Origin: an uncultured Bacteroidales bacterium | GTDB lineage: Bacteria; Bacteroidota; Bacteroidia; Bacteroidales; UBA932 | Assembly: GCA_900545245.1 (NCBI GenBank) | Contig: UQYV01000009.1 | Location: 1-64,000, forward strand | DNA: 64,000 nt | Direction: 5' to 3' | Shown here: positions 1 to 9,015 of the stretch, piece by piece | Layout of the letters: each line of letters starts with the position of its first letter | Position numbering within the stretch: position 1 is the stretch's first letter | Position numbers and translations under genes: made by a program | Notes under the pieces: generated by a model | Database searches by the model: none | Seen by the model: only the letters and a program-made list of their open reading frames with translations | Told to the model about the DNA's origin: nothing

Positions 1-10
1 TAATAGGGGT

Positions 11-28
11 CGCAGACGTTAGTCTGCG
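11..28. other. Short GC-rich hairpin
   Basis: A perfect 7-bp inverted repeat, CGCAGAC and GTCTGCG, with a 4-base loop. It could be the tail of a terminator for a gene left of the window, but no U-tract follows, so its role is unknown. Confidence 0.4.
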
Positions 29-56
29 GGGGTTAGGAAGTCCGGAGGAGGGGGAG

Positions 57-79
57 CAAAAGACTTTTTGGTCACCCTC
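57..79 (-). repeat. Dispersed intergenic repeat, copy 1
   Basis: On the minus strand this reads GAGGGTGACCAAAAAGTC followed by TTTTG. The first 22 bases are identical to a plus-strand copy at 39202-39225. Its core, CAAAAAG next to CTTTTG, can fold back on itself. Both copies lie in intergenic DNA. Confidence 0.6.
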
Positions 80-85
80 TTCTAA

Positions 86-125
86 AACAAAGGCTCGGGA
101 GCACAACTGTTCCCGAGCCTTTGTT
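86..125 (-). terminator. Rho-independent terminator after the tyrosine phosphatase gene
   Basis: A perfect 15-bp stem (86-100 with 111-125) around a 10-base loop. Read on the minus strand the stem is followed by TTTTAG, so it suits the phosphatase gene ending at 258. The other side also has an A/T run, so it may act in both directions. Confidence 0.85.
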
Positions 126-257
126 GAAAACGGACGAAACTGAACCGGCGGCTATCTGAGTCTGTCGACCTTGAGATTGCCCATATTAAGTCCCCAACAT
201 CCGTTTTTGATAAGGAAGTCAGGAAGATGCTTAAAGATGGAGAATAAAGTATGTGCC

Positions 258-698
258 TTACCGCCGCAACAGTTCGCCTATTGCAAGATGGAGGTCGCGA
301 TAGGTTGCTTCGAAATCCCCTGTGTACCAAGGGTCTGCGACATCTCGCGTTTCGCCGGCAACGGACATCAGCATAGTAATCTTAGCCTCAGGATCGGGCA
401 TCATCCTGCCCAACCACCTCCGGTTGTTACTATCCATAATGTAAATCTCGTCATAGTAGGCATAGTCAGAGGGAGTTATGCGCCTTGCACCACGCGGAGA
501 AAACGGAATCCCGTGCCGGCGCAGGCAAGCTTTTGCCGGAGGATATACATCGTTCCCGATTTCCTCCGTTGATGTCGCCGCCGATGCAATCTCAAATTCC
601 TCCTCTCTTCCCTCGTCCGCGACCATCTTCTTCATAATAAACTCAGCCATAGGACTGCGGCAAATATTTCCGTGGCATACAAAAAGTATCTTTCTCAT
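258..698 (-). CDS. Low-molecular-weight protein-tyrosine phosphatase
   Basis: A 146-residue cytoplasmic enzyme that hydrolyses phosphotyrosine. The N-terminal P-loop CHGNICRS (residues 8-15) is the CX5R signature: Cys8 is the nucleophile and Arg14 binds phosphate. The acid Asp is expected in the ADPWYTGDF stretch near the C-terminus, which matches the family's DP motif. Length is normal for the family. It stands alone on the minus strand with a strong terminator behind it. In Bacteroidota such enzymes often act in capsule control or general signalling; nothing here names a partner. The family call is firm, the cellular role is not. Confidence 0.93.
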   Translation of the reverse strand: MRKILFVCHGNICRSPMAEFIMKKMVADEGREEEFEIASAATSTEEIGNDVYPPAKACLRRHGIPFSPRGARRITPSDYAYYDEIYIMDSNNRRWLGRMMPDPEAKITMLMSVAGETRDVADPWYTGDFEATYRDLHLAIGELLRR

Positions 699-824
699 AC
701 TTAAACTATTGCGAGTAAAATATTATGTAATTATGTTCTCTGATTTATCTTAAATGAAAGAGCCGTGCCTCATCTTCAATAATTTAGAACTTATTAGTAC
801 AAAAACGTGAAAAACTCAGAAAAA

Positions 825-1526
825 TCAGTTCCTATTTTCCACAGATTTCATCGGAAGTTCATTTCCTGTCCAGATGTTGTAGTTCAAATCCACCAGCTTT
901 TCACGAGTGTATGTTCTTGGTCTGAACTTCGTTGTCTTGACCGATTTAAACTTTCCATCTAAACCAATTTCATAAGTCGTATCGACTCTGTTCGCCGTGA
1001 ATGAAGTGAAGGTTCCCAGCGGAATGGATTCCGACGCGGTAGGCTGCAGACTATATACGATTACTTTTGCATCCTCTGTTATCTTGTACTGTACTACAGG
1101 TATATATTCACCTTTATTGCCTACAATCATGACCCCGACAAGCAACTGGTCATAAATCTGCCCATCCGGAGTCACCACGAGCAGTACGTCAGTCTTATAA
1201 TCGGTGACACCTCCCAAAGAAACCAGAAGCAAACGTTTATCGGTATCCGGAAGAAGAAACTGAAAAGCCGATTCCGGCAATTCTGCATCATACATGCAAG
1301 CATTGTCCCATTGCGTAAGTTGTACATTCGTGTAAAGACGGTCGTCAAATTCAAATCCACTAATTTTTATGTACGACGCCCCCTTGTCCCTAAATATATT
1401 CTTGTACCCAACAAATGGGAGCGTTCGTTCAGGAAGTCGCTTCAATACATTCGGCACCGTGGGTTGCGCCATTACTGTAAGTGAAAGTAGCAGCAGAAAC
1501 ACAACTAGTGATGATTTTCTTTTCAT
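825..1526 (-). CDS. Unrecognised exported protein
   Basis: A 233-residue protein with a clear Sec signal peptide: basic start, hydrophobic LVVFLLLLSL core, and probable cleavage after VMAQ. The mature part is rich in beta-prone stretches and has no Cys lipobox, so it is probably periplasmic or loosely attached to the outer membrane. I do not recognise a family. It is flanked by the broken ATPase gene upstream and the phosphatase downstream, both on the same strand. A perfect 14-bp palindrome sits just upstream of its start codon. Confidence 0.75.
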   Translation of the reverse strand: MKRKSSLVVFLLLLSLTVMAQPTVPNVLKRLPERTLPFVGYKNIFRDKGASYIKISGFEFDDRLYTNVQLTQWDNACMYDAELPESAFQFLLPDTDKRLLLVSLGGVTDYKTDVLLVVTPDGQIYDQLLVGVMIVGNKGEYIPVVQYKITEDAKVIVYSLQPTASESIPLGTFTSFTANRVDTTYEIGLDGKFKSVKTTKFRPRTYTREKLVDLNYNIWTGNELPMKSVENRN

Positions 1527-1534
1527 AATATAAA

Positions 1535-1548
1535 ATCTTTTAAAAGAT
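1535..1548. promoter_or_regulatory. Perfect 14-bp palindrome upstream of the exported-protein gene
   Basis: ATCTTTTAAAAGAT is fully self-complementary and ends 9 bases before the start codon at 1526. It could be an operator or a chance A/T palindrome; there is no second copy nearby. Confidence 0.3.
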
Positions 1549-1568
1549 CCCTTATCACCATAGTTTTT

Positions 1569-2834
1569 CTAAGGCTTCAAAAGGTTGATAGGCACTACAA
1601 ATACTCCGTCTTCGCGCTGATATGCTCCGCCGACTGCGGTGAGCACCATCAAGAATGACGGGGATTTTTCATTGCTCTTCTCCTCGATTTTGGCTTTCAA
1701 TAGTTTTAGGGATGACGCTCCTGCCTCAATCAGGTCGTCACCGCCCAATTTTATTTCAACTGCTCCCCACGAGCCGTTTTCCAAATGGATGACGGCATCA
1801 CATTCCAGTCCGGCATTATCCCTATAGTGACGGACTTCTCCGCCGAGCACGTCGGAATATATCCTCAAATCACGGACTGCCATATCTTCGAAAAAGAGGC
1901 CGAAACTCTCAAGGTCGTTCAGTAAATCTTCCGGTCCTGCGCCCAAAGCACGGCAGGCTATTGATGTGTCGACGAAATGGCGTGTCGGAGTTGAGCGGAT
2001 TGAGGTCTTTGAACGGATGTCCGGATTCCACGCCGGCATATCCTCAATTATGAAAATGTCGTTCAGAGCTTCGTTGTAATCGTCGTATGTCTTTGTGTCC
2101 ATCGTGCGCTCGTTGCTTTGACGCACATCTGCGATGATTGTGGAAACGGCTGCCTCTGTGGAGATGTGGCGGGCGTAGCTCCTTACTATCATCTTCATAA
2201 TTTCCGGATTCTTGTTGCGGAAACGTTCATTCTCACAATCCTCGAATACAAAAAGCCCGTTATAATAGTTCTTGGTAATCTCAATTGCTATTTCTTTGGG
2301 GGCAAGAACCGAAATGGGCCACCCGCCGCGGCAGATGAGATGAGCGACGTCGGATAAGGAGAAATCCGAGTTCAAATCCCACGGAATCGGCTTTCCTCCT
2401 TTGAAAAGTTCGGCAAGAGAGACTGTTCCCTTGGAATCCTTTGATTCCTACAGGCTCATTGGTCGCATTCGTACCGGAGTAATACGACCTGCACCGCTAT
2501 GATGGACTTCAGTTTTGTCCGCAGGTGTCGAACTGCCGGTGAGGATGTACTTGCCGAATTCGTAATGAAAATCCAAATCATCCTTGACCTGATTCCAGAT
2601 GTCCGGCGCTTTCTGCCATTCGTCAATGAGTCGTGGAGTCTCGCCATCGAGAACGCCGCCGGGGTTCATACGGGCCATTGCTATCGCTTGCTTTGTGTTG
2701 AGTTTCACAAAGCTCTTCTGGTATTTCATACAGGTCGTTGTCTTGCCACAAAATTTTGGCCCGGCGACAAGGACTGCCCCCGAGGATTTGAGTTTTCGCT
2801 CAATTTCCTTCTCTATAAGCCTTTCGTAATACAT
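1569..2834 (-). pseudogene. AAA (AAA_14) / DUF4143 ATPase gene interrupted by an in-frame TAG
   Basis: The reading frame runs 421 codons from 2834 to 1569 with one stop, TAG, at 2450-2448 (codon 129). The first part has Walker A GPKFCGKT (residues 25-32), Walker B LIDEWQ (69-74) and the LTGSS sensor (about 99-103). It stops within the family's conserved RMRPMSL block. The same frame continues without a shift into the C-terminal DUF4143 region, including GAVEIKLGG near the end. Full length matches the intact relative at 52028-53302 (424 residues). One base change from a sense codon such as TAT or TAC explains the break. Readthrough, or reinitiation at the Met codon at 2375, cannot be excluded. 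Confidence 0.85.
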
Positions 2835-2856
2835 AGGACTTTTGATTGATTTTGTG

Positions 2857-2886
2857 CAAAGTTAAATAAATTCCCAAGATTTTCAA
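2857..2886 (-). promoter_or_regulatory. Promoter of the broken ATPase gene
   Basis: On the minus strand a TAACTTTG -7 box (2864-2857) lies 19 bases from a TTG -33 element (2886-2884). The -33 element falls inside the first copy of the 23-bp repeat array. The start codon at 2834 is about 23 bases below the box. Confidence 0.55.
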
Positions 2887-2979
2887 TGTTGGACTCCCAA
2901 GATTTTCAATATAAAACTCCCAAGATTTTCAATGTCGGACTCCCAAGATTTTCAATACAAAATTCCCAAGATTTTCAAT
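2873..2979. repeat. Tandem 23-bp repeats over the ATPase promoter
   Basis: Five copies of CCCAAGATTTTCAAT at exact 23-base spacing (2873, 2896, 2919, 2942, 2965). The 8-base spacers alternate between two types, gtYggact and aYaaaaYt, so the array is really a 46-bp unit repeated twice plus one core. It begins at the -33 element of the ATPase gene and extends away from it. Confidence 0.9.
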
Positions 2980-2990
2980 TACTGCATAGT

Positions 2991-3031
2991 CCAAAAAACT
3001 GCCCCAAAGTCACAAAAGGACTTTGGGGCAG
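2991..3031 (-). terminator. Rho-independent terminator of the SusC/SusD/DUF5017 operon
   Basis: A perfect 13-bp stem (2999-3011 with 3019-3031) with a 7-base loop. On the minus strand it is followed by TTTTTTGG. It lies 20 bases after the DUF5017 gene. Confidence 0.9.
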
Positions 3032-3051
3032 CCTCATTCAAATCTGTGTCC

Positions 3052-4014
3052 TTACTCCTTGCTGTCGAAAATGGTGATGGTCATTTCCTTTATGTCTTGG
3101 GAGGCGCCTGCGTAGTTGGAGTTGGTGCCTACGAAAGTCACTGTGTAGGTGCCCGGCTCCGTCCAGGTGTATTCGAATGTGTGGAGGTAGTTCTGCAAGT
3201 TCTTGATTGCCACCCCTTTGTCATTCGCAACCTTGTTCAGTGGAGTCGCTTTGGAGATCACCCATCCGTCGAGGGCGTATGTGAGTTTATTGGCTGGAAC
3301 GCCCTGGAAAATCAGCGTCGCTGTAGACGGTTTATTGAGGATGATACTTCCGTTGCCATTGTTTTTCATATACGGATCTTCAATTTCGTCGTTCATCATC
3401 ACTGTGACAAAATCGAGTCCGCTGAAATTAATCGTCGATGGTTTCATACCCTCAAGGTCGAGAGTTATCCCTCCGTTAATCCAATATGACCTCTGGATCT
3501 TCTTATTGTCCTTCGGATTCCAATGGAAGGCGATGGCAAAACTTGACATATATTCGTTCAGAGGATATTTCTGCGTAGTCCATTTCTGACTGGCACCTTC
3601 TTGATATTCAAGGCGTTCCCAGCCTGCCATATTGCCTTCGGTCATCGCTTTGACGGCGGCCTTGTCAGCAGCTGCGTCAGTGCCGCTCAGCCCTGCAAAT
3701 TCTTTTGAAATCCAGACTTCCATTGCCCCCGGGTCTCCATACCTTGCCTGATAATCAATCTGCAATGAAGCTTCTTTCACGGCCTCGCGCGAGACTTCAT
3801 ATCTGTTTCTGAACTCATACCTGTGGCCTGTCTCGCCGCTGTAGAAAACGATGTTGTCAACCTCTCCGCTGAAGTTGAAGCGGACAGGCTTTCCCACCTC
3901 GTATGTATTTGATTTGTCGAGGGAGATGCTGTAGTCGATGTCGTAGACAACTTCGTGTTTGCACGAGAGTGCCAGGACAGGGACTAAAAATAGAAGCATA
4001 TTTAATTTTTTCAT
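3052..4014 (-). CDS. DUF5017-type surface lipoprotein (SusE/F-like position)
   Basis: A 320-residue lipoprotein. The signal ends in a lipobox (ALSC, Cys17), so the mature protein is lipid-anchored and probably surface exposed. The DNIVFYSGETGHRYEFRNR stretch (about residues 54-72) is typical of DUF5017 proteins encoded after susCD pairs. The last third (EYTWTEPGTYTVTFVGTN) looks like an immunoglobulin-type beta-sandwich. It is the last gene of the minus-strand arm, 19 bases after susD, and is followed by a strong terminator. The likely role is binding glycan at the cell surface for the SusCD importer; ligand binding is inferred from position only. Confidence 0.8.
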   Translation of the reverse strand: MKKLNMLLFLVPVLALSCKHEVVYDIDYSISLDKSNTYEVGKPVRFNFSGEVDNIVFYSGETGHRYEFRNRYEVSREAVKEASLQIDYQARYGDPGAMEVWISKEFAGLSGTDAAADKAAVKAMTEGNMAGWERLEYQEGASQKWTTQKYPLNEYMSSFAIAFHWNPKDNKKIQRSYWINGGITLDLEGMKPSTINFSGLDFVTVMMNDEIEDPYMKNNGNGSIILNKPSTATLIFQGVPANKLTYALDGWVISKATPLNKVANDKGVAIKNLQNYLHTFEYTWTEPGTYTVTFVGTNSNYAGASQDIKEMTITIFDSKE

Positions 4015-4033
4015 AATCTTTCGGTTTTACAGA

Positions 4034-5743
4034 TTAATTGGCCCACAATGAGTTCTGGCTGAGTTGTTTGTTCACGCCAAGTTCGATTGAAGGAATCGGG
4101 AGGAGGACATTCTTCTCAGTGTAGCTTCCGCCGATGGTGGCTGCGCGAGTCGATGTCACATTTTCAGACCACCTTGGGTCTCCTACCATCTCCGTCGCAT
4201 AAGTCTTCATCTCCTGAACGAGTATTCCCCAACGTATGAGGTCGAAACGGCGAAGAGATTCGAAGCAGAGTTCGCGTCCCCTTTCGTTGCGGACCAATTC
4301 GCGGAAACTGTCCTTGTCGTAGTCAGCGAAGGCTTTTGTCGCAATTCCGGCTCTGTCGCGGACTTTGAGAACGCAGTCGTAGGCTTCCTGACTCGGGCCG
4401 GAAAGCTCGTTGGAAGCTTCGGCAAACATCAGCAAAATGTCAGAATAGCGGAGAATAGGGTAGTTGATGGTTGTGTAGAGGTTCTTGGCAGTTTTCTGTC
4501 CCTCATACTCAACCTCCCTTCTGAATTTGCCGCAGTTACGCATTCCGGCGGCCACTGTCTGGTCGGTAGTTGTGGATACGTTCTTGTAGACATAAGGCGT
4601 GCGGTCAATTCCGGAGACGCTCTTTCCGCTTGTCTGTCCGTATGGCGGCTGTTTGTCGTTGCCGGCATAGTTGTACGGTGGAAGATTCCACGCCTGACGC
4701 TTGTCTGTGATGGTCGGCTGTGCGTTCTCCGAAGCTGTCCTGTCTGTCTGCCAGTAGAGGTCCCAAAGTTTGAGAGAGCCGTTGTACTGACCGTAGGCGT
4801 AGTTGCAGTTGAATTTGCTGAAATCTTTTGATGCACTGTTTCCGCTCTGAAGTCCGAGCAGGTCACCGATTCTTCCGTTCGACCATTTGTCTGCGCTTGA
4901 GCGGTCGCCGAGGAATTCCGCTTCCCACATAGACTCGTGATTCTCAGTGTCGTATTTGTCGGAAATCATATTGATGAAGACCTGTGAGTAGTCAGGATTC
5001 AGTTTATGCTTTCCGCTCTCAATCACTGCTTTGGCATAATCACGCGCCTTGGTGAGGAATGCCGTCTTGTCGCCACCTTTCACACTTGAACCGGCAAGGA
5101 AGAGGTAGACACGTGCGAGTATTCCCTGGACTGTGGTCTTTGTGACACGCGAAGGCTGAAGAGTTAGCTCTTCATTTGCAAACTCAAGGCAGGCTTCCAT
5201 TTCTGAAGCCGCCCAAGTGAGAACCTCAAATTGTGGAGTGCCTTTGAGCATCACCTCGTCAGGCGTCTTCACCCCTTTGTCGCGAAGAGGAACATCACCC
5301 CAAGACTGTGCGAGAATGAAATGGTAGTAGGCTCTTAGAAAACGTGCCTCATTGTAGTATTTCCCGTCCTGGTCAAATTTTGTCTTCTGCACCGCTTCCA
5401 TAAAGTCGTTGGCATTGCGAATTCCCTGGTAGAGGGCCGTCCAGATGTCGTAAATCTGAATGGTTGTCGCATCGTGGCGGTTATATTGGAGGAAATTCGT
5501 TCCTACGTCCCTGTTGAAATAGCAGAGGTCGTCGGCATTGGCATACATAAGGCTATAGTAGTTGCCGTAGAACTGCTCCTTTCCGATGACTCCGTAAACT
5601 CCTGCAAGACCATATTTTACTTCGCTTTCCGTGTTGTAGAAAGTCTCGGATGCGATGATTTGCGGAGTCACGTCGAAGAAACTGCAAGAGGCAAGACTCG
5701 CAGCGGCTGCAAGGCAGATTATATGTCCGTATATATTTTTCAT
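4034..5743 (-). CDS. SusD/RagB-family nutrient-uptake lipoprotein
   Basis: A 569-residue outer-membrane lipoprotein (lipobox LASC, Cys20) that forms the lid of the SusC pore and binds oligosaccharide. Family traits include the N-terminal helical segment with EVKYGLAGVYG, the IWTALYQGIRNANDF repeat region, EARFLRAYYHF, and the C-terminal RNERGRELCFESLRRFDLIRW block with closing LLPIPSIEL. Length is typical. It starts 12 bases after susC and belongs to the same operon. The surrounding lyases suggest glycosaminoglycan oligosaccharides as cargo, which is inference from context. Confidence 0.95.
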   Translation of the reverse strand: MKNIYGHIICLAAAASLASCSFFDVTPQIIASETFYNTESEVKYGLAGVYGVIGKEQFYGNYYSLMYANADDLCYFNRDVGTNFLQYNRHDATTIQIYDIWTALYQGIRNANDFMEAVQKTKFDQDGKYYNEARFLRAYYHFILAQSWGDVPLRDKGVKTPDEVMLKGTPQFEVLTWAASEMEACLEFANEELTLQPSRVTKTTVQGILARVYLFLAGSSVKGGDKTAFLTKARDYAKAVIESGKHKLNPDYSQVFINMISDKYDTENHESMWEAEFLGDRSSADKWSNGRIGDLLGLQSGNSASKDFSKFNCNYAYGQYNGSLKLWDLYWQTDRTASENAQPTITDKRQAWNLPPYNYAGNDKQPPYGQTSGKSVSGIDRTPYVYKNVSTTTDQTVAAGMRNCGKFRREVEYEGQKTAKNLYTTINYPILRYSDILLMFAEASNELSGPSQEAYDCVLKVRDRAGIATKAFADYDKDSFRELVRNERGRELCFESLRRFDLIRWGILVQEMKTYATEMVGDPRWSENVTSTRAATIGGSYTEKNVLLPIPSIELGVNKQLSQNSLWAN

Positions 5744-5755
5744 AGTTTCAATGTA

Positions 5756-8700
5756 TTAGAATGTGAATGAAATACCGCCTGTCAGACCGAATGCTCTCGG
5801 ATATGCAGACCAGTCAAATCCCGGAGTGAGGACCGAATTTCTGGTGGAAACCTCAGGGTCAGGACCGGTGTATTTCGTGAATGTGAAGACATTGTCTGCG
5901 GAAATATAAACTCTCATCGTGTCGAAATGCATTTTTCTCAGAGCTTTTCGTGGAAGGGTATATCCGAAAGAGAGATTTCTCAGACGAAGGAACGAGCCGT
6001 CCTCGACGACGCGTGAAGAGTAGTGGTAGACTCCGTTAGCCTGCACTCTCGGGACGTCACTTTCCGGATTTTCCGCTGTCCATCTGTGTTTGTAACTTGC
6101 CCACTGATTGGTGTTTGCGACATTTCCGTTTTCGAAGTACAGCCTGTTCGCGTTGAGGATGTCGTTGCCATAACTCCAGGAGAAGAAGAGGTTTATGTCG
6201 AATCCGTGGAAATTGAATGTGGTGCCGAATCCTCCGGTGCTCAGCGGTTGTCCGCAGCCTATGACTGTGCGGTCGTTGTCGTCGATGACACCGTCGCCGT
6301 TAATATCCCTATACTTAGGGTCTCCCGGCCGCACGGCGCTCTTTCCGACTTCGCTAAGGTATGGTATGCCGTCCTTGAGAGTGGAACCGGAGTTGAAGTC
6401 ATCGTATTTGTAGGTCCCGTCATAGATGTATCCGTACATCAGACCCGAAGGTTTGCCCACTTGGGTTATGTATGGGTAGGCACCGTTGAATTTCTGGTCC
6501 CAGGATACTCTGCTGAGGAGAGAATACTGGTCGTTGGTGAGAGCGGTGACCTTGTTCCTGTTCATCGACATATTGAAGTTCACGCTCCACACGAAATTGC
6601 GTTTCTGGATGAGAGTCGCGTCCACAGTGAATTCGACTCCCTGGTTACGCATCGAGCCGATGTTCATCATTGCCGAGGTGTAGCCTGAAGACGACGGTAT
6701 GGTTGCCTGGAGGAGCAGGTCGCGGGTGTTTTTCAAATACCAGTCCGCCGTGAGTTTCAACCTGCTTTCGAAGAATGAGAGGTCCACACCTGCATTCCAC
6801 TGACTGGTGGTCTCCCATCTGAGCTTGTCGTTGGTCATATTGGACGGGAAATATCCCGAAACAATCTGTCCGTTAAAGACATAGTCGTAGGAGTTCGAGT
6901 CGCCCGGAAGAGTGGAAATCTGCGAATAATAGTCATAAGGGGTGCTTGTCCGGTTGTTTCCGGTTTGTCCCCAGGACAGACGCAGCTTTCCGTTTGAGAG
7001 CCAGGTCGCATTCTTGAGCCAGTCTTCGCGATTGAAGTTCCAGGAGAGACCTGCTGAAGGGAAGTAACCCCATCTGTTTCCGGCAGGGAACTTCGAAGAA
7101 CCGTCGGCACGGAAGGATGCTGTGAGGTAGTATTTGTACTTGTAGTTGTAGTTGAGCCTGAAGAGACCTGACATCATTGTCCAGTCGTACTGCCAAGGCT
7201 TGACACTCTGATAGTTACCGGTGTGGAGACCGTTCAGACCGAGCGATTCGGTGGTGAGCTGTGTCGCGGAAGTGCCCTTGTAGTCGAAAGTTTCGCCCTG
7301 CATCGTGAATCCTCCCAGAAGCTGGAGATGGTGCTTGTTGCGGATGTGTTTGGTCCAAGTGAGGGTGTTCTCGTTGAGCCAGGTGACTTTGCTGTTCCAG
7401 TAGATGGCTCCGTTGATACCCTTGCCGGAAGGGGAGCCCGGGTAGCCAGTGTAGGTCTGTGTGCCGTTGAACTCTTCTCTGCGGCGTTTGTTCATCGTGT
7501 AACCTGCCGTGATTTTGAGTTTCAGGCCTTCGATGATTTCCCAAGTGAGTCCGGTGTTGGCGTTGAGGTAGTCGACTATGGTCTTACGGTACTCGTTCTG
7601 AGCTGTTTTCACAGGGTTGAAACGGTAGTCGTTTGCTCCCGTTACTTCGGAGTCCACAAGGTCGTCATAGAGGTCGTCGCTCTTTCCCGAACGCAGCGGT
7701 TTCACAGGTCGGTAGCCCCATACTGAATACATAAGCCAGCCTGTAGCAGAAGATGCCGCCTGGGCATTTGTAGGTGTGACTCCGTTGGTGATTGCCCTGG
7801 AGTAGTTTGCAAGGACGTCCAGAGTGACTTTCTTGCCGAACTTCTGCTGGAAATTGATTTTTCCCTGATAGCGCTGGAAATTGGAACGGATGATGATTCC
7901 GTCCTGGTCGAGAGCTGAAAGGCTGATGTTGTAGCGGTTGCCGGCATCCTTGCTTCCTCCCGAGACTGAGACCGTGTAGTTCTGGGTGAGGGCAGTCCTG
8001 AAGAGTTTGTCCTGCCAGTCGCTGGAGGCAACTCCCCGGTAGTCCTCGACGCTGTAGGAAGTGATTCCCGCAAGGGCGTCTTCGTCGGATGGCTTGAGGT
8101 AGGCGTTGGTGTTGCCGGTGATGTCATAGATTTCGGTTTGGAGTTTCACGAAATCATAGCCGTCCATCAGTTTCACTTTGTTTGCAATCTGGTTCATTGT
8201 CCATGTTGCGCTGAAATTCACCTTCGGTTTGCCTTCCTGACCCTGTTTGGTGGTGATGACAATCACACCGTTGGCACCTCTGGCTCCGTAGATTGCGGTT
8301 GCAGACGCATCCTTGAGAATGTCGATTGACTCGATGTCCGCAGAGTTGAGGGCTGTCGCCATTGAACTTTCGGTCGGAAATCCGTCGATTACATAAAGAG
8401 GAGCGCTGCTCTGGGTGAGGGAGTTGTTGCCTCGGATGGTGATGTTTGCCTCAGCACCGAGAGCTCCGTCGGATGTAGTCACGACAACGCCGGCAATCTT
8501 TCCCGTGAGTGCCTGGTCGAAATTTGTGACAGGAGTCTTGAGCAGTTCATCCATATCGACTTTGCTCACTGAACCGGTGAGGTCGCGCCTTGCTACGGTG
8601 CCGTAACCCACGCTGACCACCTCGGCCGCATCGATTGACAACTGCTCTTCTTTGAGAGTCACGTTAATCGTAGTTCTTCCATTGACAGCTTCCTTGATTT

Positions 8701-8944
8701 CGGCAAATCCGAGACAAGAGAAAACCAATGAGGCTTTAGCTGATGATACGGTCAGGCTGTAATTGCCGTCCATATCCGTCACTGTACCGTTTGAAGTTTT
8801 TCCGTCTTCAAAAACCGTGACCGCCATGAGCGGATTGCCCGCGCTGTCCACTGTCCTTCCGCTGACCTTAATGCTCTGCGCCGCCATCGGGATTGCCGCA
8901 CACAACAGAAAAGCCGCTGTTAAAATTTTAGTTAAGACTTTCAT
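5756..8944 (-). CDS. SusC/RagA-family TonB-dependent transporter
   Basis: A 1062-residue outer-membrane importer. It has a signal peptide (cleavage after MAAQ), a carboxypeptidase-regulatory-like domain (about 27-105), a plug with LYVIDGFP and SIDILKDASATAIYGARG, and a long C-terminal beta-barrel ending in aromatic GGISFTF. These are hallmarks of the SusC group, which imports oligosaccharides with TonB energy. The gene sits 71 bases after the PL8 lyase gene, and susD follows at once, so one transcript from the lyase promoter is likely. A weak TAACTTTTG box (8994-8986) in that gap could give extra transcription. Confidence 0.96.
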   Translation of the reverse strand: MKVLTKILTAAFLLCAAIPMAAQSIKVSGRTVDSAGNPLMAVTVFEDGKTSNGTVTDMDGNYSLTVSSAKASLVFSCLGFAEIKEAVNGRTTINVTLKEEQLSIDAAEVVSVGYGTVARRDLTGSVSKVDMDELLKTPVTNFDQALTGKIAGVVVTTSDGALGAEANITIRGNNSLTQSSAPLYVIDGFPTESSMATALNSADIESIDILKDASATAIYGARGANGVIVITTKQGQEGKPKVNFSATWTMNQIANKVKLMDGYDFVKLQTEIYDITGNTNAYLKPSDEDALAGITSYSVEDYRGVASSDWQDKLFRTALTQNYTVSVSGGSKDAGNRYNISLSALDQDGIIIRSNFQRYQGKINFQQKFGKKVTLDVLANYSRAITNGVTPTNAQAASSATGWLMYSVWGYRPVKPLRSGKSDDLYDDLVDSEVTGANDYRFNPVKTAQNEYRKTIVDYLNANTGLTWEIIEGLKLKITAGYTMNKRRREEFNGTQTYTGYPGSPSGKGINGAIYWNSKVTWLNENTLTWTKHIRNKHHLQLLGGFTMQGETFDYKGTSATQLTTESLGLNGLHTGNYQSVKPWQYDWTMMSGLFRLNYNYKYKYYLTASFRADGSSKFPAGNRWGYFPSAGLSWNFNREDWLKNATWLSNGKLRLSWGQTGNNRTSTPYDYYSQISTLPGDSNSYDYVFNGQIVSGYFPSNMTNDKLRWETTSQWNAGVDLSFFESRLKLTADWYLKNTRDLLLQATIPSSSGYTSAMMNIGSMRNQGVEFTVDATLIQKRNFVWSVNFNMSMNRNKVTALTNDQYSLLSRVSWDQKFNGAYPYITQVGKPSGLMYGYIYDGTYKYDDFNSGSTLKDGIPYLSEVGKSAVRPGDPKYRDINGDGVIDDNDRTVIGCGQPLSTGGFGTTFNFHGFDINLFFSWSYGNDILNANRLYFENGNVANTNQWASYKHRWTAENPESDVPRVQANGVYHYSSRVVEDGSFLRLRNLSFGYTLPRKALRKMHFDTMRVYISADNVFTFTKYTGPDPEVSTRNSVLTPGFDWSAYPRAFGLTGGISFTF

Positions 8945-9015
8945 TTTGTTTTATGGTTATCAATTTGCGTTTCGCCCCTGCGAAACAAAAGTTATCAATA
9001 TGAATATTTCCGGAT

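Noticed and set aside
2873..2979. CRISPR array
   Set aside because: The 8-base spacers are far too short and alternate between two sequences; no cas genes are present.
6023..6688. Plus-strand open frame opposite susC
   Set aside because: It lies wholly inside the susC gene on the other strand and has no recognisable motif. The same holds for the other long opposite-strand frames, for example 16777-17634 and 34573-35604.
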